A stretch of 64,000 nucleotides of DNA from Oscillospiraceae bacterium. Lineage in GTDB: Bacteria > Bacillota > Clostridia > Oscillospirales > Ruminococcaceae. Shown here in pieces: positions 25,885 through 33,850 of this stretch; position 1 is the stretch's first letter, and each line of letters begins with the position of its first letter. A program made the position numbers and the translations under genes. The stretch lies in NCBI GenBank assembly GCA_016281125.1, contig JAEEIA010000052.1, forward strand, positions 1-64,000. Direction: 5' to 3'. Under the pieces are notes generated by a model that was given only the letters and a program-made list of their open reading frames with translations, had not been told where the DNA came from and made no database searches.

Positions 25885-27225
25885 ATGAAAAAGCAGCGCC
25901 GCGAACCGATTGTGCTGTCACAAATGCGTCCGATCACGCTGTTTCTTGTGCTGAGCGGCTGTATCGTCCTCACCTTTGCGATGATTCATCTGGGCAGCGT
26001 AACCCGGTTTATCCGCCGTATCATATCCGCACTCGGCCCGGTGTTTGCGGGGGCTGTCTTTGCATTTCTGCTTGCGCCTGCGGAAACGCTGACGGAAAAG
26101 CGCATCGCCAAATGGATGGCCAGACCGATTGAGAAGCATCCGCGGCTGAAGAGCTTCCCGCGCGGCATCAGCTCGTTCCTGGTCGTGCTGATGTTTGTCG
26201 GTTCCATCGTGCTGATTGTCACGGTGACGTTCTCACAGGTCGTGGACGGCGTCAGCCGTGCGCTGGACCGCCTGCCGGATTATTTTGATCTGGTCACGGA
26301 CCACATCAGGCGGCTGTTCTCTGCGGACAACAGCATTTCGCAGTATCTTTCACAGCTGAGCGATAAATTTTCCGCGACGGAGCTCGGCATGGGCAAGGTG
26401 GACGCCGTGGACATTACGCAGAAGATCCTTTCTGCGGCTGCGTCCGGTGCCGCCGGAACGCTCGGCTTTCTCTATGACGTGATCGTCGGCTTTGTGATTG
26501 CGGTGTATCTGCTCATCAGCCGGGAGCGCTTTCTCAAGCAGTGGAAGCAGATTCTGTACGCCGTCTGCAAGCCCAAGACCGCCTCGTGGATTGACAACCG
26601 CTTTGCGATTGCGAACCAGACCTTCGGCACGGCGGTCATCGGCAAGCTGCTGGATTCCGTTATTATCGGCATGCTCTGCTTTATCGGATGCTCAGTCATC
26701 CGCACGCCGTACAGCTCGCTGATTGCCGTCATCGTCGGCGTTACGAACCTGATTCCGTATTTCGGCCCGATCTTCGGCGCCATTCCGAGCGTTCTGCTGA
26801 TTCTGATGGAGAGCCCGCCCAAGGCGCTGTACTTCTTCATCTTTATCATTGCGCTCCAGCAGTTTGATGCAAATATTCTGGATCCGCGTATTGTAGGCAA
26901 GTCAATCGGACTGCCTGCCTTCTGGGAGCTGTTTGCCTGCCTGCTCGGCGGCGGACTGTTTGGTGTCATCGGCCTGATTATCGGCGTCCCGGCGTTTGCA
27001 GTGGTGTATACGCTGGTGAAGCAGCTCGTTTCGGAGCGCCTGACCGACCGCGTGCGGGACGAGGAGCTGACGCCGGAGTTCCTGCGGGAATCGCTCGGCG
27101 TCACGGAGGCGATTCAGGAATCCGGCCTGTTCAGCGACAGCGAATCCGACAGCCCGTATATCCAGCATCTGATTCTGCTGGAGGATATTGCACAGAAGCC
27201 GGAGGAACGGAAGGAGAAACCGTGA
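25885..27225 (+). CDS. AI-2E family (PerM/YdiK-type) membrane transporter
   Basis: The protein is 446 aa with about eight transmembrane helices. It has the family's central region with VVDGVSRALDRLPDYFD, a stretch LIPYFGPIFGAIPSVLLILM, and FIFIIALQQFDANILDPRIV then GKSIGLPAFWELFACLLGGG, typical of the AI-2E/DUF20 family. Members export small molecules or exchange ions (TqsA for AI-2, others Na+/H+); the substrate cannot be told. AAAGGAG lies before the ATG. It appears to be a single gene between its promoter and the terminator at 27251. Confidence 0.92.
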   Translation: MKKQRREPIVLSQMRPITLFLVLSGCIVLTFAMIHLGSVTRFIRRIISALGPVFAGAVFAFLLAPAETLTEKRIAKWMARPIEKHPRLKSFPRGISSFLVVLMFVGSIVLIVTVTFSQVVDGVSRALDRLPDYFDLVTDHIRRLFSADNSISQYLSQLSDKFSATELGMGKVDAVDITQKILSAAASGAAGTLGFLYDVIVGFVIAVYLLISRERFLKQWKQILYAVCKPKTASWIDNRFAIANQTFGTAVIGKLLDSVIIGMLCFIGCSVIRTPYSSLIAVIVGVTNLIPYFGPIFGAIPSVLLILMESPPKALYFFIFIIALQQFDANILDPRIVGKSIGLPAFWELFACLLGGGLFGVIGLIIGVPAFAVVYTLVKQLVSERLTDRVRDEELTPEFLRESLGVTEAIQESGLFSDSESDSPYIQHLILLEDIAQKPEERKEKP

Positions 27226-27250
27226 GCAACTGAATACAGTCAGAACTTTC

Positions 27251-27279
27251 GGGGACGCCCGCTGTCGCAGGGCGTCCCC
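27251..27279 (+). terminator. terminator after AI-2E-type gene
   Basis: GGGGACGCCC (27251-27260) pairs perfectly with GGGCGTCCCC (27270-27279), followed by TTTGCTTTT. Confidence 0.88.
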
Positions 27280-27361
27280 TTTGCTTTTATCACGCTGCCG
27301 GATTCGTGAATCTGTGCAGTTTTGCGTCTGTGCGCGGGGCTGTCTTTTACCACTGACTCTC

Positions 27362-27390
27362 TTGCATTTTTTTGCATTTTGTGATATAAT
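27362..27390 (+). promoter_or_regulatory. promoter of DUF2953-gerW-rluB operon
   Basis: TTGCAT (27362-27367) and TATAAT (27385-27390) are 17 bases apart, 46 bases upstream of the DUF2953 start. Confidence 0.8.
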
Positions 27391-27435
27391 AACTTTGTAT
27401 ATTTTCCGGTGAAACCTGAAAGGCGGTGAACAGGC

Positions 27436-28365
27436 TTGGGCTGGACGATCCTGCTGACAATTCTATTTGTGCTCTGCGTCATTCTGCTGCTGCCTGTGCG
27501 CGTCAAAGGCTTCTTTGCAGACGGAAAATGGGGCGTGTCGGTCTATTACGCATGGTTCCGGCTGTTCCGTAAGGAATCCGCAGAGAAAGCGCCGCCCGTG
27601 ACGCCGCCGAAGCCGGAGGACGTCCCCGAGGGCGCCGCGCCGACGGCCGAGCAGATGCCGGAGCCGTCTGCATCCGCGCAGAGCAGTCCGCAGCCGGAGG
27701 CTCCCCCCGCGCCGAAGCCGGAGAAGCCCGCCGCGGAGGCTGTTCCGAAGCCGGAAACGGTCACGGCGGAGGTGAAGCCGGACGAAAAGCCGGAGAAGCC
27801 GAAAAAGGAAAAACGAAAGAAACGCCGCCGGAAGGAAGAACCGGCAGCAGAATCTGCCGGTCTGCCGGAGGAGGAAACGCCGGCGGAGCCGAAGAAAAAA
27901 CGCGGCATCCGCGGGTTTATCGAACGGCTGAAACCGCATTCGCTTTCCGATGTCATGGGGCTTGTCCGGGACGGCTGCGCAGCACTTTCCCCGGCGCTGC
28001 GCTTTCTGACGAAGCATCTGCATTTCAGACATATCCGGCTCTATGCCGCAATCGGCACGGACGATGCCGCCAGAACCGCCGAACGCTACGGCGCGGTTTC
28101 TGCGGCGGTGTTCAATCTGATCGGACAGCTCCAGTGCTGGGTCGATTTTCAGGCGGACGAATGCCGCATCCTCGCGGACTTTTTCAATGACAAGATTACC
28201 TTCCGCGCCTCGGGCGAGCTCCGCGTTTCCCCGATGGCCGCGATATTACTGGTACTGATCCTCGGCGGCAGATTCCTGTGGCGGACGATCCGCCGCTTCC
28301 GCAGAGAGGACAAGGAGGCTAAGCTGCGTGCGCAGGAAACTGCTCCGCTGCCGGCCGAAGCATAA
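27436..28365 (+). CDS. DUF2953-family membrane protein
   Basis: The protein is 309 aa and starts at a TTG. An N-terminal transmembrane helix (about 3-20) is followed by a long Pro/Glu/Lys-rich stretch (about 48-160). The DUF2953-like C-terminal part has HFRHIRLYAAIGTDDAARTA and ends in a second transmembrane helix (about 268-288) and a charged tail. The function is unknown. Its place directly before gerW is the same in many spore-forming Clostridia, suggesting a link to sporulation. Confidence 0.78.
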   Translation: MGWTILLTILFVLCVILLLPVRVKGFFADGKWGVSVYYAWFRLFRKESAEKAPPVTPPKPEDVPEGAAPTAEQMPEPSASAQSSPQPEAPPAPKPEKPAAEAVPKPETVTAEVKPDEKPEKPKKEKRKKRRRKEEPAAESAGLPEEETPAEPKKKRGIRGFIERLKPHSLSDVMGLVRDGCAALSPALRFLTKHLHFRHIRLYAAIGTDDAARTAERYGAVSAAVFNLIGQLQCWVDFQADECRILADFFNDKITFRASGELRVSPMAAILLVLILGGRFLWRTIRRFRREDKEAKLRAQETAPLPAEA

Positions 28366-28414
28366 CGCAGATCCGGTATAAGACCCGAAATCTATTTATC
28401 AGGAGGTATTTCCA

Positions 28415-28837
28415 ATGAGCGAACGCAGCAATGAGCATCCGGTGCATGATACGATGCGCGTCACAATGGATGAGATCCGCGGCATGGTCGATGCCAATAC
28501 GATTGTCGGTCAGCCGATTCAGTGCGGCAATGATACGACCGTCATCCCGATCTCGAAGGTTTCCTTCGGTTTTGCGTCCGGCGGCTCCGATCTGCCGACA
28601 AAGGTTGCGAAGGATATGTTCGGCGGCGGCGGCGGCGCGGGCGTGACAATCACGCCGATTGCGTTCCTGGTCATCATGCCGAATGACGTCAAGCTGCTCC
28701 AGCTGTCCGTCAATGCCTCCACGCCGAATGCCCTGATCAACATGGTTCCGGACGTCATGGATAAGGTGACCGGGTTCCTCGCGGGCAGACAGGCCAAAAA
28801 CGAGGGCAGGACAGAGGTTGTCGAGAAAGCTGACTGA
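28415..28837 (+). CDS. gerW: GerW/YtfJ-family sporulation protein
   Basis: The protein is 140 aa, the normal length. It has ANTIVGQPIQCGNDTTVIPI, KVSFGFASGGSD, a glycine run (FGGGGGAGVTITPIAFLVI), and a C-terminal helix region. GerW is needed for normal germination of Bacillus spores. AGGAGG precedes the start. It is flanked by DUF2953 and rluB in one operon. Confidence 0.93.
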   Translation: MSERSNEHPVHDTMRVTMDEIRGMVDANTIVGQPIQCGNDTTVIPISKVSFGFASGGSDLPTKVAKDMFGGGGGAGVTITPIAFLVIMPNDVKLLQLSVNASTPNALINMVPDVMDKVTGFLAGRQAKNEGRTEVVEKAD

Positions 28838-28889
28838 CCGGAACGGTTTCCGGAATTGTTTGTGATATTCCCCTCAGAACGGAGAAAAA

Positions 28890-29618
28890 ATGGAAAAGAT
28901 CAGAATTCAGAAGCTCCTTTCGGATGCAGGCTACTGCTCCCGCAGAAAAGCAGAGGCGCTGATTACTGCGGGCAAAGTCAGATGCAACGGGCATCCGGTT
29001 TCGCTCGGGGATAAGGCGCTCCCGACCGACCGCCTGACGGTCGCGGGGGAGGCGGTCTATATCCCGAAGAAAAAAGAATACCGCTATATCATGATGAATA
29101 AGCCGCGCGGCTATGTCACGACGCTCTCCGATGAGCAGGGACGCCGCTGCGTCACCGATCTGCTGGAAGGGCTGGACACCCGCGTGTATCCCGTCGGGCG
29201 GCTGGACCGCAATTCCGAGGGGCTGCTGCTGTTCACGAATGACGGCGCCTTTGCAAACGGCATCATGCACCCGTCCAGAGAGGTCGCAAAGACCTACCGC
29301 GTGACGGTGCGCCCGCCGGTTTCGGAGGAGCAGCTCACGAAGATGTCCGCGGGCGTCACGCTGGATGACGGCTTCAAGACCTCTCCGGCGAACATTGTCA
29401 CGCAGGTGACGGAACCGAACCGCGTGGTGCTGCTCGTGACGATTCACGAGGGCAAAAAGCGCGAGGTGCGCCGCATGTGCGATGCCGTCGGGCTGGAGGT
29501 GGCGCGTCTGCGCCGGATTTCAATCGGCCCGGTCAAGCTCGGGATGCTCAAGCCCGGCGAGTGGCGCGACCTTTCCACGGAGGAGCTCCGCGCCCTCCGC
29601 AATGCCATCGGAAAATAA
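28890..29618 (+). CDS. rluB: ribosomal pseudouridine synthase (RluB type)
   Basis: The protein is 242 aa. An N-terminal S4 RNA-binding domain (RIQKLLSDAGYCSRRKAEAL) precedes the catalytic domain with the Asp in YPVGRLDRNSEGLLL (about 99-113) and HEGKKREVRRMCDAVGLEV later. RluB/RsuA-type enzymes convert a specific rRNA uridine to pseudouridine (23S U2605 for RluB). GGAG precedes the ATG. Confidence 0.92.
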   Translation: MEKIRIQKLLSDAGYCSRRKAEALITAGKVRCNGHPVSLGDKALPTDRLTVAGEAVYIPKKKEYRYIMMNKPRGYVTTLSDEQGRRCVTDLLEGLDTRVYPVGRLDRNSEGLLLFTNDGAFANGIMHPSREVAKTYRVTVRPPVSEEQLTKMSAGVTLDDGFKTSPANIVTQVTEPNRVVLLVTIHEGKKREVRRMCDAVGLEVARLRRISIGPVKLGMLKPGEWRDLSTEELRALRNAIGK

Positions 29619-29632
29619 GGGATAACAAAAGA

Positions 29633-29654
29633 GGGAGAGCCGGAAAGCTCTCCC
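29633..29654. terminator. hairpin between rluB and Nudix gene
   Basis: GGGAGAGC (29633-29640) pairs with GCTCTCCC (29647-29654). On the minus strand a T-rich tail (CTCTTTTGTT) follows, so it fits the Nudix gene and may also serve rluB. Confidence 0.65.
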
Positions 29655-29661
29655 CCTCATG

Positions 29662-30084
29662 TCACATCATGTGACTGTGCTGTTTGATCGCAGCGCGTGC
29701 TTTGTTGACAATGGTCTTATCGTTTTCGTAAGTAAGCATGCGGGCAGCACGGACGATGTCTACCCAGCGGATTTCTGCGATTTCCTCCTCCTGCGGCACA
29801 AAATCGTAATTGCGTGCCAGCGCAAGAAAATAGACGACGATCTTCTGCGTATCCCGCCGCGGCGAATAGGAAACGGTTTCCCGGAATGTCTGATCTATAA
29901 TGACATCCAGTCCGGTTTCCTCCTTGATTTCGCGCTTGGCGGTTTCGAGTTCCGTCTCATCACCCTCCACATGCCCCTTGGGAAACGACCAGTGGCCGCT
30001 GTTGACGTGTTTGATCAGCAGAATCTCGATGTTTCCGTGAAACCGCCGATAAACGATCGCGCCGCACGATTTTTCATGCAGCAT
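29662..30084 (-). CDS. Nudix hydrolase
   Basis: The protein is about 140 aa. The Nudix box reads GHVEGDETELETAKREIKEE then TGL (about 43-65), matching GX5EX7REUXEEXGU. It hydrolyses a nucleoside diphosphate linked to another group. The N-terminus (SCGAIVYRR) and WSFPKGHVEG resemble the Ap4A hydrolase-like branch, so diadenosine polyphosphate is a plausible substrate. The start was set at 30084 because AAAGGA lies eight bases upstream. Promoter at 30133-30161. Confidence 0.88.
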   Translation of the reverse strand: MLHEKSCGAIVYRRFHGNIEILLIKHVNSGHWSFPKGHVEGDETELETAKREIKEETGLDVIIDQTFRETVSYSPRRDTQKIVVYFLALARNYDFVPQEEEIAEIRWVDIVRAARMLTYENDKTIVNKARAAIKQHSHMM

Positions 30085-30132
30085 ACCAAGGTTCCTTTCA
30101 TTTTGGTTTTGCAACGGGTTGTTGTTAGCTAC

Positions 30133-30161
30133 TATTATAGCACAATCCGTTCAATTTGTAA
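30133..30161 (-). promoter_or_regulatory. promoter of Nudix gene
   Basis: On the minus strand TTTACA (30161-30156) and TATAAT (30138-30133) are 17 bases apart, with TGC before the -10. Confidence 0.75.
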
Positions 30162-30256
30162 ACACCTTTTGACGGATTTTCTCCTTCGGGAGTGAAATTT
30201 TCAGCAGCTCCGTCTGTTCGGAGCATACGTATCTTCAAGCAGAAAGGATAAGATTT

Positions 30257-31516
30257 ATGAATCAGAGCACCGCATTCAGCGCAGCAGACATCCTGCTGCC
30301 GGAACAGAACCGCATGTCCGAGGCATGGGCCGTCTGCGCATGTGACCAGTACACCGGCGAACCCGCATACTGGGCAGAAACCGAACGCCTTGTCGGGGAG
30401 AAGCCCTCTACGCTTCGCCTGATCCTGCCGGAGGTCTATCTGGAGGATGATGACGTCACGGAGCGCATCGCAAAGATTCAGCAGTCCATGCAGGACTATC
30501 TGAAGGACGGTGTGTTTGCGGAATATCAGAATGCCATGGTCTATATCGAGCGCATGCAGAGCGACGGCAAAATGCGCGCCGGTCTGATCGGCAAGATCGA
30601 CCTGGAGCAGTACGACTACAACAAGGGTTCTGTTTCGCCGGTGCGTGCGACGGAAGCCACCGTGCCGGAGCGTATCCCGCCCCGTGTCCGTATCCGCAGA
30701 GGCGCTGCGCTGGAGCTGCCGCATATCATGATTTTGCTGGATGACGTGAAGAAAACCGTCATTGAGCCGCTGGAGGCAAAGACGGACCGGATGCAGAAGC
30801 TCTACGACACAAAGCTGATGCAGGGCGGCGGCTCGATCAGGGGCTGGCTGGTACCTGCGGAGGAGCAGACCCGCATTCTCGCGGCACTGACCGCACTCGG
30901 CACGGAGTCCGGCGAGGAGCATCCGCTTGTCTATGCGATGGGCGACGGCAACCATTCCCTTGCAACGGCCAAGGCGTTCTATGAGGAGTGGAAGGCTGCA
31001 AATCCGGGCGCAGATACCGAAAACTGCCCGATGCGCTATGCGCTGGTGGAGCTGGTCAACCTGCACAGCCCGGCGCTCCAGTTTGAGGCAATCCACCGCA
31101 TCCTCAATCAGATTGATCCGAAGAAGCTGCTGGAGGACATGACCGCAGCGCTGGATCTGCGCTCCGACGAGATTGCGGCACAGGCGTTCACCATTGTCTG
31201 CCGCGGCAGAAAAATGGTGTTCTACATCCACCGCCCGACCTCGAACCTGACGGTCGGCAGCGTGCAGAGCTTCCTGGACGCATGGCTGAAGGAAAACGGC
31301 GGCAAGATCGACTATATCCACGGTGCGGACGTCGTCGAAAAGCTGGCTGAGGACGAAAACAGCCTCGGCATTCTGCTGCCGGATATGCAGAAGTCCGAGC
31401 TGTTCCCGACCGTTATCAAGGACGGTGCGCTCCCGAGAAAGACCTTCTCTATGGGTCATGCTGCGGATAAGCGTTTCTATATGGAGTGCCGCCGGATTAC
31501 AGCCGATGCGGAGTAA
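30257..31516 (+). CDS. DUF1015-family protein
   Basis: The protein is 419 aa and soluble. It begins with a PEQNRMSEAWAVCACDQYTGE region and has LVYAMGDGNHSLATAKAFYE (about 228-247), matching the DUF1015 core in which a DGHHR-like motif sits at this point. The family is of unknown function, and in other genomes members often lie near serine-biosynthesis genes, which is not the case here. AAAGGA precedes the ATG. No clear promoter was found. Confidence 0.82.
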   Translation: MNQSTAFSAADILLPEQNRMSEAWAVCACDQYTGEPAYWAETERLVGEKPSTLRLILPEVYLEDDDVTERIAKIQQSMQDYLKDGVFAEYQNAMVYIERMQSDGKMRAGLIGKIDLEQYDYNKGSVSPVRATEATVPERIPPRVRIRRGAALELPHIMILLDDVKKTVIEPLEAKTDRMQKLYDTKLMQGGGSIRGWLVPAEEQTRILAALTALGTESGEEHPLVYAMGDGNHSLATAKAFYEEWKAANPGADTENCPMRYALVELVNLHSPALQFEAIHRILNQIDPKKLLEDMTAALDLRSDEIAAQAFTIVCRGRKMVFYIHRPTSNLTVGSVQSFLDAWLKENGGKIDYIHGADVVEKLAEDENSLGILLPDMQKSELFPTVIKDGALPRKTFSMGHAADKRFYMECRRITADAE

Positions 31517-31786
31517 GCTGCAAATTTGAAGGAAGTGGATTCTTCGCGGTGTTTATGAGCGCTTACGGCGAGTCGAATCAAAAGTTTTGGTCGAGCTTTT
31601 TCAAAGCTCGTGGGTCGAGGGCAGAGCCCTCGTCGCGCTCCGCAGAGCGCGAAACTCCCCCTGCGTTCAAGAGCTTGGAGGGCTTGGGGACTTGCGATAG
31701 AAGTCCCCATTCCTTAATAGCATCCGCGCAGCGGATACCTTATCTGTAAAAACCCCGTTTCGCCTCTCCCAAATTTGAATTAGCGC
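31517..31786. repeat. multi-hairpin non-coding intergenic element
   Basis: This gene-free region contains three perfect hairpins in a row: CGAGCTTT/AAAGCTCG (31592-31599/31603-31610), CGAGGGC/GCCCTCG (31616-31622/31626-31632) and CGCGCTC/GAGCGCG (31634-31640/31645-31651). The style matches the element at 11450-11665. Confidence 0.55.
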
Positions 31787-31815
31787 TTGCAATTTAATAG
31801 GATATATGCTATAAT
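31787..31815 (+). promoter_or_regulatory. promoter of glmS
   Basis: TTGCAA (31787-31792) and TATAAT (31810-31815) are 17 bases apart, with TGC before the -10, leaving a leader of about 85 bases before glmS. Confidence 0.88.
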
Positions 31816-31823
31816 GATTTTGT

Positions 31824-31883
31824 GTATCCGTCCGGATACAGCGCATTATCCGGGGCGCCGCCGTATGAAACGGCAAAGCCCGG
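31824..31883 (+). promoter_or_regulatory. structured glmS leader with alternative hairpins
   Basis: CGGATAC (31833-31839) can pair with GTATCCG upstream (31824-31830), while CCGGATA (31832-31838) can pair with TATCCGG downstream (31847-31853). CCGGG (31850-31854) can also pair with CCCGG (31879-31883), enclosing GCCG/CGGC (31860-31863/31871-31874). These pairings exclude one another. I do not see the long glmS ribozyme fold, and the leader is too short for it. A regulatory switch is an inference. Confidence 0.4.
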
Positions 31884-31907
31884 AAAAACAGAAAGGAAAC
31901 GAAATAT

Positions 31908-33734
31908 ATGTGTGGAATTGTCGGCTACGTCGGCAAGCGTGACTGTGCCGGTGTCCTGATCGACGCGCTTTCCAAGCTGGAGTACCGCGGCTATGATTCC
32001 GCCGGTATTGCAGTGTTTGAGCAGGGACAGATTCAGATGCGGAAATCCAAGGGCCGTCTTGCGGATCTTTCTGCGAAAATGGAGCAGGAGGGTACGCCCA
32101 GAGGCGTTGCCGGTGTCGGCCATACGCGCTGGGCAACGCACGGGGAACCGTCGGATACCAATTCGCACCCGCACAAGGGCGGCGCGCATGTGACACTGGT
32201 GCATAACGGCATCATTGAAAATTTCAAGGACTTAAAGCAGCAGCTCACCGCGGCAGGCAGATGCTTTGTATCGGAAACGGATACCGAGGTTGTTGCACAG
32301 CTGCTGGATTCCAATTATTCCGGTGACCCGCTTGAAGCAATCGCAAAGACGATGGCGCAGGTCAGAGGCAGCTTTGCGCTCGGCATCCTGTTCAGCGACT
32401 TCCCGGATACGGTCTATGCCGTCCGCCGTGAGAGCCCGCTGATTGTCGGTGCCGGTGAGGGTGAGAGCTTCATCGCATCCGATGTGCCCGCAATTCTCAA
32501 ATATACGAAAAACTACTATCTGCTGGAGCACGACGAGATTGCCGTGCTGGATCAGAGCGGCATCCGCTTCTTTGATATGCAGTTCAGCCCGATTGAAAAG
32601 AAGCTCATGACCGCGGACTGGGATATGGACGCGGCGGAGAAGCAGGGCTATGATCACTTCATGCTCAAGGAAATCCACGAGCAGCCGGAGTCGATCCGGA
32701 AAACGGTTCTGCCGCGCGTTGAGAACGGCCTGCCGGATCTCAGCGAGTGCGGCATCACGCCGGAAAACATCCGCGATTTCCGCAATATCTACATCGTGGC
32801 CTGCGGCACGGCGATGCACGCCGGTATGGTCGGAAAGTATGTCATTGAGAAGCTGGCGAGAGTGCCGGTCATCGTGGACATCGCTTCCGAGTTCCGCTAC
32901 CGCAGCCCGCTGATCGGTGAGGGCGACCTCATCATCATCATTTCGCAGTCCGGCGAAACGGCCGACAGCCTTGCTGCAATGCGTCTTGCAAAGAAGCTCG
33001 GCGCAAAGACGCTGGCCGTTGTGAATGCCAAGGGCTCCTCGATTGCCCGCGAGGCGGACATGCTGATTTATACCCATGCCGGCCCGGAGATCGCGGTCGC
33101 CTCGACCAAGGCATATATGGTGCAGATTTCCGTGATGTATCTGTTTGCGTTTGAGCTGGCACTGTCCAAGGGACGGATTACGGAGGACGAATGCCGCAGA
33201 CTGACCGCGCAGCTCCTGAAAACGCCGGAGTATATTGCGGCCATTCTGGAACGCAAGGATGAGCTGAAAGCGATTTCCGAATCTCTGCTGGAGGCGGAAT
33301 CGCTGCTGTACATCGGCAGAGGTCTGGATTATGCGCTTTCCATGGAGGGCTCGCTCAAGCTGAAGGAAATCAGCTATATCCACAGCGAGGCTTACGCAGC
33401 CGGCGAACTGAAGCACGGCACAATCTCCCTGATCTACGAGGGAATGCCGGTGATCGCAGTCGATACCCAGAAGGCACTGCATGAAAAGACCATCTCCAAT
33501 ATCAAAGAAGTCAAGGCGAGAGGCGCCAAGACGATCCTTGTCTGCGGGGAGTCCTATCAGCCGGAGGGAGATATTGCAGATTACTGCTTCCGCCTGCCGG
33601 AAATGGAGGACGATCAGCTGATGCCGATGCCTGCCGTTGTTCCGCTCCAGCTGCTGGCGTATTATACGGCAGTGCTGCGCGGCAATGACGTGGATAAGCC
33701 GAGAAATCTCGCAAAATCGGTGACAGTGGAATAA
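31908..33734 (+). CDS. glmS: glutamine--fructose-6-phosphate aminotransferase
   Basis: The protein is 608 aa, the full family length. It makes glucosamine-6-phosphate from fructose-6-phosphate and glutamine, the first step to peptidoglycan amino sugars. The N-terminal class II glutaminase domain has the nucleophile Cys2 in MCGIVGYVG, with RWATHGEPSD. Two SIS sugar-isomerase domains follow (IVACGTAMHAG near 300, ISQSGETADSL near 346, GRGLDYALSMEGSLKLKEIS near 466), and it ends PRNLAKSVTVE as usual. AAAGGA precedes the ATG. Confidence 0.97.
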   Translation: MCGIVGYVGKRDCAGVLIDALSKLEYRGYDSAGIAVFEQGQIQMRKSKGRLADLSAKMEQEGTPRGVAGVGHTRWATHGEPSDTNSHPHKGGAHVTLVHNGIIENFKDLKQQLTAAGRCFVSETDTEVVAQLLDSNYSGDPLEAIAKTMAQVRGSFALGILFSDFPDTVYAVRRESPLIVGAGEGESFIASDVPAILKYTKNYYLLEHDEIAVLDQSGIRFFDMQFSPIEKKLMTADWDMDAAEKQGYDHFMLKEIHEQPESIRKTVLPRVENGLPDLSECGITPENIRDFRNIYIVACGTAMHAGMVGKYVIEKLARVPVIVDIASEFRYRSPLIGEGDLIIIISQSGETADSLAAMRLAKKLGAKTLAVVNAKGSSIAREADMLIYTHAGPEIAVASTKAYMVQISVMYLFAFELALSKGRITEDECRRLTAQLLKTPEYIAAILERKDELKAISESLLEAESLLYIGRGLDYALSMEGSLKLKEISYIHSEAYAAGELKHGTISLIYEGMPVIAVDTQKALHEKTISNIKEVKARGAKTILVCGESYQPEGDIADYCFRLPEMEDDQLMPMPAVVPLQLLAYYTAVLRGNDVDKPRNLAKSVTVE

Positions 33735-33772
33735 GCGTCTTTCAGTACGCCGCGGGCATCATTTGTACCGCG

Positions 33773-33813
33773 AGGGCGGAAACAGGGGAGATTCGCCCCG
33801 TTTTCGCCCTTTT
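33773..33813 (+). terminator. terminator of glmS
   Basis: AGGGCGGAAACAGGGG (33773-33788) pairs with CCCCGTTTTCGCCCT (33796-33810) with one bulge and a wobble, and ends in TTTT. Confidence 0.85.
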
Positions 33814-33850
33814 ATGCATTTTTGATTTTAAGTTGGAGGGAGATCTGAAG

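Noticed and set aside
31816-31907. glmS ribozyme
   Set aside because: The leader is only about 85 bases and lacks the ribozyme core and pseudoknot layout.
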